Below are positions 5,830 through 10,000 of a DNA stretch of 10,000 bases, in pieces. The position numbers and the translations under genes were made by a program. Every line of letters starts with the position of its first letter. The stretch's first letter is position 1. Source of the stretch: Desulfarculus sp. (lineage in GTDB: Bacteria; Desulfobacterota; Desulfarculia; Desulfarculales; Desulfarculaceae); NCBI GenBank assembly GCA_020216805.1, contig JAIWNN010000069.1:1-10000 (forward strand), written 5' to 3'. The notes under the pieces were generated by a model. It was not told the DNA's origin. It did not search any database and worked only from the letters and a program-made list of their open reading frames with translations.

Positions 5830-6144
5830 ATGAATGATTCCCCGGCCGAACCGATCCTGACCCAAGAGGCGTTGCGGCTATTGGAACGTTTCCACGATTT
5901 TCCCGGTGACTACATTTTCAAGGTGATCGGATTCGGGGCCGAGGAGTTCACCGCCGCGGTTCGGCAGGCGGCCGAGGCGGTGTTGGGCCCCCTGGCCGAC
6001 GCGGGCGGCCAGTTGCACAGCCGACCCTCCCGGGGCGGACGCTACACCGCGGTCAGCCTGGAGGTCAAGGTGGTCGACGCCCGGCAGGTGCTGGAGGTCT
6101 ACTCAGCGCTGAAACGGGTGCAAGGGGTGGTGGTCCTGGTCTAG
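5830..6144 (+). CDS. DUF493 (YbeD/UPF0250) family protein
   Basis: This 104-aa protein matches the DUF493 family in order: FPGDYIFKVIGFGAEEF (24-40), a helix, HSRPSRGGRYTAVSLEVKV (63-81; the family's R-x-S-x-x-G-x-Y-x-S/A-V core) and a C-terminal VLEVYSALKRVQGVVVLV. The fold is a small ACT-like alpha/beta domain. In Escherichia coli the homologue YbeD lies between dacA and lipB, and its function is not firmly known; a regulatory role is only inferred. Here the neighbours give no lipoate or cell-wall context, and the gene appears monocistronic with its own promoter. The ribosome-binding site is weak (CAGG). Family assignment is confident; function is unknown. Confidence 0.85.
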   Translation: MNDSPAEPILTQEALRLLERFHDFPGDYIFKVIGFGAEEFTAAVRQAAEAVLGPLADAGGQLHSRPSRGGRYTAVSLEVKVVDARQVLEVYSALKRVQGVVVLV

Positions 6145-6203
6145 AGCCTTGCCCCGCAGCCTTGGCCGGCGCTTGGCGGGCCCCCGCCGGTCGGCCCCTC
6201 GAC

Positions 6204-6437
6204 CTAGGCCCATTCCGCCCCCGGCCGCAGGAACCAGGCTCCGTTGGACTCGGAGCCGGCCACCCGACGAGCCACCAATTCGGTGAAGGCCAGGTCCAGA
6301 TCCGAGGCGTCGGTGTTCCAGAAGCGCAGCACCGTCTCGCGGGTCAGAGGCGCTCCGGAATCGGACAGGGAATCCATCAGCAGATAGAGGCTCGTGGCCG
6401 GCACCGACAGGCCCAGCCGAAAAATGGCCTGATCCAT
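6204..6437 (-). CDS. Small conserved-looking hypothetical protein, possible winged helix
   Basis: I do not recognise a named family. The 77-aa frame from the ATG at 6437 begins MDQAIFRLGLSVPATSLYLL and reads as a compact helical domain. It has LTRETVLRFWN followed by a LDLAFTELVARRVA helix and a short wing-like end with two tryptophans (AWFLRPGAEW). That layout is compatible with a small winged-helix fold, but this is inference. An upstream in-frame GTG at 6473 would add 12 residues without a ribosome-binding site, so 6437 is preferred, although its own site (GGGG, 6 bases away) is weak. The stop is 59 bases from the convergent DUF493 stop. Amino-acid composition is balanced, unlike the Pro/Arg-rich shadow frames around it, which argues that it is a real gene. 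Confidence 0.6.
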   Translation of the reverse strand: MDQAIFRLGLSVPATSLYLLMDSLSDSGAPLTRETVLRFWNTDASDLDLAFTELVARRVAGSESNGAWFLRPGAEWA

Positions 6438-6513
6438 GATCAACCCCGGTTGGCGGTTGGGCCCGATGCGCACCGGGCCAGTGATGACGGGGACGGCGAC
6501 CTGCGGCCGTCAT

Positions 6514-6828
6514 GACGACTCAATTTAACACAAGCCGGCCCGCCGCGTCATCCCGCGCGGCGGCCGCCGCCGAGAGCGACCGCGTGATGACGCCGGGCGT
6601 AACCTCCCCCGGGACGGCGTCCGGCGCCTCTACCGACCGGGCCCTGGCCCAGGAAATGGCGGTGAGGCTTGCGGTCCGGCCGGAAATAATCCAATGTTGG
6701 CAGAGGTCGGCCAGCCTGGTGCCCAAGGCCCGGGCCGCCATCCCCAAGCGGGGACGTCGCGCCCGCCGTCTGCTTCCCGCCCCGGACAGGCCCCGCCCGG
6801 CCGGGGGGAAAACTAACGAGGTGTTTCG
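6514..6828. other. Gene-poor 315-bp interval with inverted repeats
   Basis: No convincing gene is seen on either strand. The open frames here are Arg/Pro/Ala-rich, lack ribosome-binding sites and run out of frame into the next gene. Visible structure: an 8-bp inverted repeat GCGTCATC (6545-6552) / GATGACGC (6586-6593) enclosing the palindrome GGCGGCCGCC, and a small GTCATGAC palindrome at 6509-6516. An A/T-richer patch at 6684-6697 (AAATAATCCAATG) might be promoter-like, but it has no matching -35. The stretch must hold the control regions of the genes on both sides. Confidence 0.5.
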
Positions 6829-8058
6829 ATGTCACTCAGCGCCTTGCTATTTCCCCAGACCGTGGCCCGACGCTCCGCCCTGGTCAGCCTGGCCGGTCTG
6901 TTCAACCCGGTGCTGGTGCTGGAGCCCTGGGGCCCGGACCGCCCCGCCGCCGACAGCCCCCTGCAACGGGCCGGCTGGCTGCGGGTGTTGCGCCCGGCCA
7001 CCGATTCGGAGGGGTACGGCCAGACCGCCCAGCAGGCCGACGCCCTGCTGCGGCAATGGGAGGCCTGGGCGGCCCAGAACCGGGGCAGCGGCCTGGCGGA
7101 CTTCGTCAAGGCCGGGATGATGCCGCCTCAACCAGACCCGGACGAAGCCGTGGGCGACATCCTGCGCGACCTGCGAACGGGCCGACCCTCGCCCCTCAAG
7201 CCGCCCAGCGCCCCCCTGCCCCAACTCAGCGGCGATCTCCTGTTGCGCCTGGCCCAGCGCCAGGACCAGGAAACCGCCGAGATGGAGGAGTTGGCCGCCA
7301 AGGTGGAAGCCGGCCAAGACCGGTTGGGCAAGGTCCTGGGCCTGGACCAGGAGGACTCCCCGCCGGCGGATTACGACCAGCCCTTTGACCGCAAGCTGCC
7401 ACCCTTGGATTACGACCAGACCGACCAGGTCCTTTGGGAGCGCCGCTTGCGGGCCTGGAGCCAGTTGGCCGCCCGGATCGACACCGGCGAGGCCCTGCTG
7501 GCCAGCGCCTGCCTGCCGGCGGTCGCCATCCTGCTGGAGCGGGCCAACCGCCGTCTGCGCCCCGCCGTCTCCGACCTGCGCTCGCCAGCCGGGTCCTCGG
7601 CCCCCCTGCCCGAACTGGGCGCCGGCCTGCCGCCCAACCCCGACTCTCCCCAGGCCCAGGAGGCCTTCCGCCTGGTGTTGCCGGACTTCGCCGGTCTGGA
7701 CGACCAGCGACTCCTGGCCCTGGCCCACGACCTGGAGGCCCGTGGCCTGCTCTCCCAGATGCGCCAAGCCTTGGCCAACCTGCTGGCCAGGCTGCGCACC
7801 GAGGTCTGGAGCGCGGCCTTGGCCGGCGAGTTGTCCGCCGCCGCCCGCCAGTTGGCCGAATCCCTGGCCGGCCACGTCCAGGAGCTGGGCCACGACTTGC
7901 CCCTCTCGCGCCACCTCAGCCTGTTGGCCTTCCCGGGCCTGAGCCGGACCCAGGTGCTGGGCCTGATGGCCAGTGCCGATGATTCCGCCCTGCCGCCGGC
8001 GGACGATTGGCCCCGGGGCTGGCCGGCCGGCTCCTGCCCCCTGGTGGCGGTCTGGTGA
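6829..8058 (+). CDS. Hypothetical protein, 409 aa, alpha-helical
   Basis: I do not recognise this family. The protein has no signal peptide and no membrane segment, so it is probably cytoplasmic. The N-terminus (1-32) is MSLSALLFPQTVARRSALVSLAGLFNPVLVLEPWG, a compact hydrophobic start. A Pro-rich linker at about 118-133 is followed by a charged coiled-coil-like stretch at about 134-172 (LLLRLAQRQDQETAEMEELAAK). Next comes a D/Y/P-rich linker (173-198) with the repeated phrase DYDQ (181-184 and 194-197). The rest is Leu/Ala-rich helical sequence to a short VAVW end. There are only two cysteines. GAGGTG lies 6 bases before the ATG. Third-position GC is high and uniform, supporting a native gene. 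It stands alone between a gene-poor interval and a PEP-CTERM gene, so context gives little help. Confidence 0.75.
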   Translation: MSLSALLFPQTVARRSALVSLAGLFNPVLVLEPWGPDRPAADSPLQRAGWLRVLRPATDSEGYGQTAQQADALLRQWEAWAAQNRGSGLADFVKAGMMPPQPDPDEAVGDILRDLRTGRPSPLKPPSAPLPQLSGDLLLRLAQRQDQETAEMEELAAKVEAGQDRLGKVLGLDQEDSPPADYDQPFDRKLPPLDYDQTDQVLWERRLRAWSQLAARIDTGEALLASACLPAVAILLERANRRLRPAVSDLRSPAGSSAPLPELGAGLPPNPDSPQAQEAFRLVLPDFAGLDDQRLLALAHDLEARGLLSQMRQALANLLARLRTEVWSAALAGELSAAARQLAESLAGHVQELGHDLPLSRHLSLLAFPGLSRTQVLGLMASADDSALPPADDWPRGWPAGSCPLVAVW

Positions 8059-8068
8059 GTCGGGTTAG

Positions 8069-8098
8069 AGGCTTGCTCCCGATCCACGGGTGAAGCCT
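8069..8098 (+). terminator. Hairpin after the 409-aa hypothetical gene
   Basis: AGGCTT (8069-8074) pairs with AAGCCT (8093-8098), and an inner CCCG/CGGG stem (8078-8081 with 8087-8090) closes a 5-base loop. It lies 11 bases after the stop and just before the next promoter. No T-tract follows, so its terminator role is uncertain. Confidence 0.35.
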
Positions 8099-8099
8099 A

Positions 8100-8128
8100 T
8101 TGCCAATCATTCACGGGGTTGATATTTT
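8100..8128 (+). promoter_or_regulatory. Sigma70-type promoter of the PEP-CTERM gene
   Basis: TTGCCA (8100-8105, 5 of 6) and TATTTT (8123-8128, 4 of 6) are 17 bp apart in a locally A/T-rich patch. The predicted start near 8135 leaves about 47 bases before the ATG at 8182, giving the gene its own transcript. Confidence 0.6.
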
Positions 8129-8181
8129 TCAAGTCGTGGCTTGTGATTTCTCATCGCGCCTGCCCCGAAAGTGTTTATCTC

Positions 8182-9096
8182 ATGTTTTCGCGCGGTTGCC
8201 GATCAGGCGGCGCCCTCTTGCTCCTGGTTTCGTGCCTGCTGGCCTGGTCGATCGTCCCAGTCAGGGCCGCGTCCATCGAGTTTGGACCCGTCGGCCAGGG
8301 AGGCTCTTTCGCGGCCGCCCTGGATGGGGGCGGTCCGGCCAGCGGCCAGGCTTATGTGAAAAATCCCGATCCCCACGGCGGGTCCAGCTATGGCCAGGGC
8401 AACGCCTGGGGGCAATACCAGGGCGCGGGTTGGCTGGCCACCGAATGGCAGCGGGTCTATTCCGCCGGCCCCTACGCCGGCATGTACCTGTGGGTCGACA
8501 ACTTCAACGTCCTGGAGGCCATCTTCGGCAGCGACTCCGCGGCTCGCCAGCAGGTGCTCCTGGGTGGATACGAAGTCAGGCGGGACTTCGGCAGCCTGGG
8601 GGTGGCCCTGCAAAGCACCCTGCCCGGCAAGTTGGGACTGGTTTCCGATTCCGAATTCCTGGCGGCCGAGCAAGCCGGCCTGACCGGCAGCCTGCGACTC
8701 AGCCAGATCATCTTTTCCGCCGCCGACAATCAGGTTTGGAAGCAGACCGGCTATGAGCGGCGAGGCGTGCTGACCCTGGTGGGGCTGCTGACCCTGGGGG
8801 GCGAGGAATACGCTTTCCAATGGTCCCTGATCGATCACGACCAGGGTCAGAAAAGCCTGCGCTTCGTGCTCAACACCAACAGCCGCTCCCCCCAGGCCCG
8901 CCTGGACTCCCTGGGCGGCAGCCTGGCGCCGTTGGGCGGCGGTGGCGCGGTGCCCGAGCCTGGCACCGCCCTACTCCTGGGCTCGGCCGCCGGCCTGCTG
9001 GCCTATTGGCGTCGGCGCGATCGCCGCCAAAGGGGCGCGGGCACGCCGGCCTCCGCCACCTTCCGAGCCAAACGACACCCGCCAAAGTCGCCGTGA
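8182..9096 (+). CDS. Secreted PEP-CTERM sorting-domain protein
   Basis: This 304-aa protein is exported. Residues 1-29 are a signal peptide (Arg residues, then GALLLLVSCLLAW, cleavage near VRA-AS). The mature part (30-255) is Gly/Ser-rich, probably beta-sandwich-like, and matches no enzyme I know. Near the C-terminus AVPEPGTALLLGSAAGLLAYWRRR (256-279) is a textbook PEP-CTERM signal: VPEP, a hydrophobic helix and an Arg cluster. Such proteins are cut by exosortase and are often linked to exopolysaccharide and biofilm matrix. Unusually, about 20 further basic, low-complexity residues follow the Arg cluster. The frame can be extended back to a TTG at 8119, but the signal peptide favours the ATG at 8182. 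No exosortase gene lies in the window. Function beyond sorting is unknown. Confidence 0.82.
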   Translation: MFSRGCRSGGALLLLVSCLLAWSIVPVRAASIEFGPVGQGGSFAAALDGGGPASGQAYVKNPDPHGGSSYGQGNAWGQYQGAGWLATEWQRVYSAGPYAGMYLWVDNFNVLEAIFGSDSAARQQVLLGGYEVRRDFGSLGVALQSTLPGKLGLVSDSEFLAAEQAGLTGSLRLSQIIFSAADNQVWKQTGYERRGVLTLVGLLTLGGEEYAFQWSLIDHDQGQKSLRFVLNTNSRSPQARLDSLGGSLAPLGGGGAVPEPGTALLLGSAAGLLAYWRRRDRRQRGAGTPASATFRAKRHPPKSP

Positions 9097-9147
9097 CCGA
9101 CCCGGGCCGGCCTCCCCCTGGCTTCCGAGACCTCTGCCCGTTGGCCG

Positions 9148-9813
9148 CTATTTCAGGGTTTGCATGCGCTTGAGGTCGGGGGGGTAGACGTACTTGGGGT
9201 CCATGGTGTTGCTCACCGGCAGGCCCCAATACACCCAGCCGTTGACCCGGCCGCGTTGGCCGTAGAAGGGGCTGTGGCGCTCGGCCAGCCGGTCCAGCTC
9301 CGGGCTGGTCAGGGGCTGGCCGCTGAAGCCGTGGCGGATGTTGTAGACCCGCTTGAATCCGGCCTTGACCAGCTCGTCGGCCGCGTCCGCCCCGTCTTCG
9401 CCATCGGCGCTGATGACGATCAGGCGGTCCTCGGGCTTGAACAGGGATTGGGCCACCCCCACGAAGTCGGGGTTGGGGGAGCCGGATTTCTGGTAGCCGG
9501 TGTAGGGGGCCTTGCCGCCCTGAAAGGGTCCGCCCTGGAGCTGGAAATCGCCGGTCAGGAAGAGCCAGGGGATGTTGTAGGCCTGGGGAGGATGGCCCAG
9601 CAGCATGTACTCGGCCGGGGTGCGCACGTCCACCAGGAAAGTGGTGCGCGGCTCCTGGGTCAGCATCTCCTGGGCTTCCAGGGCCTCGATGGTCACCGCC
9701 CGGCTGGCCTGCTTGGCAAAAACCGCCGGGACCGGCAAACAGAGGACCAGGCCCAGGGCCAGGATGGCGCAAAACCAGGCCGGACGATTGAAGGCGCGGG
9801 CCTGCCGGATCAT
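9148..9813 (-). CDS. Exported rhodanese-fold protein lacking catalytic cysteine
   Basis: This 221-aa protein has a signal peptide at 1-33 (hydrophobic 12-32, cleavage near VFA-KQ), so it is exported. The rhodanese domain is clear: FLVDVRTPAEYMLLGHPPQAYNIPW (59-83), then LIVISADGEDGADAADELVKAGFKRVYNIRHGF (131-163). Where active rhodaneses have Cys in the V-Y-C-R-S-G-type loop, this one has ISADGE (S135/A136). The only cysteines, C15 and C25, lie in the signal peptide. It therefore cannot form the usual persulfide. A loop with FQLQGGPFQGG (90-100) and a tail with NGWVYWGLPVSN (191-202) add to the basic fold. It may bind a partner or ligand instead. The ATG at 9813 is chosen for its strong GGGGGAGGAG site; an upstream frame to 9873 lacks one. 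It converges on the PEP-CTERM gene, 51 bases apart. Confidence 0.85.
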   Translation of the reverse strand: MIRQARAFNRPAWFCAILALGLVLCLPVPAVFAKQASRAVTIEALEAQEMLTQEPRTTFLVDVRTPAEYMLLGHPPQAYNIPWLFLTGDFQLQGGPFQGGKAPYTGYQKSGSPNPDFVGVAQSLFKPEDRLIVISADGEDGADAADELVKAGFKRVYNIRHGFSGQPLTSPELDRLAERHSPFYGQRGRVNGWVYWGLPVSNTMDPKYVYPPDLKRMQTLK

Positions 9814-9844
9814 GGTGCTCCTCCCCCTACGTGGCTTAAGAGGC

Positions 9845-9873
9845 AACATACTGGCAGCGCCCAACGCTGTCAA
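9845..9873 (-). promoter_or_regulatory. Sigma70-type promoter of the rhodanese-fold gene
   Basis: On the minus strand a perfect TTGACA (9868-9873), a 17-bp spacer and TATGTT (9845-9850, 4 of 6) give a transcript start roughly 25 bases before the ATG at 9813. Confidence 0.65.
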
Positions 9874-9889
9874 CGCGCCGCGCGTTGAC
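9869..9889. promoter_or_regulatory. Perfect palindrome between divergent promoters, candidate operator
   Basis: GTCAACGCG (9869-9877) and CGCGTTGAC (9881-9889) form a perfect 9-bp inverted repeat around a 3-base centre. Each arm contains most of the -35 box of one of the two back-to-back promoters, so a dimeric regulator bound here would control both. Part of the symmetry comes from the two TTGAC boxes; the inner CGCG arms extend it. Confidence 0.45.
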
Positions 9890-9913
9890 CAGGGCCCAAC
9901 CCCGTGCTACCGT
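9885..9913 (+). promoter_or_regulatory. Sigma70-type promoter for the gene at the right edge
   Basis: TTGACC (9885-9890) and TACCGT (9908-9913) are 17 bp apart, with TGC (9905-9907) as an extended -10. The -10 is weak (3 of 6) but the layout repeats that of the oxidoreductase operon promoter at 584-612. Confidence 0.45.
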
Positions 9914-9971
9914 TGCTCGATGGGCCGCGGCGAGGGCGGCGGCCCCCACCCCGTCCGCCAAGGAGCACCCC

Positions 9972-10000
9972 GTGAGCCTGGATTTGAAGGCCGAACCGAT
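9972..10000 (+). CDS. Start of an unidentified gene, cut by the window edge
   Basis: A GTG at 9972 with AGGAG (9961-9965) 6 bases upstream opens a frame beginning MSLDLKAEP. Only nine complete codons are visible, so no function can be assigned. The divergent promoter and good ribosome-binding site support a real start. Confidence 0.6.

Noticed and set aside
6512..7120. Plus-strand open frame of 202 codons covering the gene-free interval
   Set aside because: Arg/Pro/Ala-rich product, no ribosome-binding site, and it runs out of frame through the start of the 409-aa gene, which has much better coding character.
7128..7331. Tandem or nested repeat structure inside the 409-aa gene
   Set aside because: The Leu/Ala/Arg repetitiveness reflects codon bias; apart from the short DYDQ duplication no period could be seen.
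1..10000. tRNA, rRNA, CRISPR, IS element, integrase or prophage signals
   Set aside because: Looked for and not seen: no direct-repeat arrays, no transposase-like frame, no tRNA-like cloverleaf recognised by eye.

Overview
The window is a dense, GC-rich bacterial chromosome segment. Its gene content suggests an anaerobic, strictly or largely ferredoxin-dependent deltaproteobacterium (Desulfobacterota), perhaps a Desulfarculus-like sulfate reducer. This rests on a four-subunit VorB-type 2-oxoacid:ferredoxin oxidoreductase, a DsrE/F/H-like sulfur-relay trio, a PEP-CTERM protein and strong GC bias at third codon positions. The taxonomic call is an inference, not a marker-gene result.

Layout. 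Positions 1-461 (minus) hold the 5' part of an exported parvulin-type peptidyl-prolyl isomerase. It diverges from an operon at 687-3762 (plus) that encodes the ferredoxin, alpha, beta and gamma subunits of a 2-oxoacid:ferredoxin oxidoreductase and a tandem-ACT protein, closed by a clear hairpin terminator at 3788-3816. Facing it on the minus strand are a CheW protein with a CZB zinc-binding domain inserted inside the CheW fold (3842-4657/4675) and, upstream, three short genes resembling DsrE, DsrF and DsrH/TusB (4796-5617). The third of these is only 56 aa and lacks cysteine. A DUF493/YbeD gene follows at 5830-6144 (plus) behind a good sigma70-type promoter, then a convergent small hypothetical gene (6204-6437, minus), a gene-poor 315-bp stretch, and a 409-aa unknown protein (6829-8058). 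A secreted PEP-CTERM protein (8182-9096) has its own promoter. It converges on an exported rhodanese-fold protein that has lost its catalytic cysteine (9148-9813, minus). The right edge holds the first codons of another gene (9972 onward), transcribed divergently from the rhodanese gene. The two promoters there share a 9+3+9 bp perfect palindrome covering both -35 boxes.

How the genes fit together. The oxidoreductase operon is a coherent metabolic unit: oxidative decarboxylation of a branched-chain or related 2-oxoacid to its acyl-CoA with reduction of ferredoxin, with the ACT protein a plausible amino-acid-responsive partner. The DsrE/F/H-like genes form a second unit, probably for persulfide handling. 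The CheW-CZB gene may be a metal- or redox-responsive chemotaxis adaptor. Its link to the sulfur genes is only proximity and shared strand, and a candidate terminator lies between them. The most unusual items are the nested CheW-CZB architecture, the cysteine-free DsrH-like miniprotein, the Cys-to-Ser rhodanese and the palindromic divergent promoter. I saw no tRNA, rRNA, CRISPR array, IS element or prophage gene.
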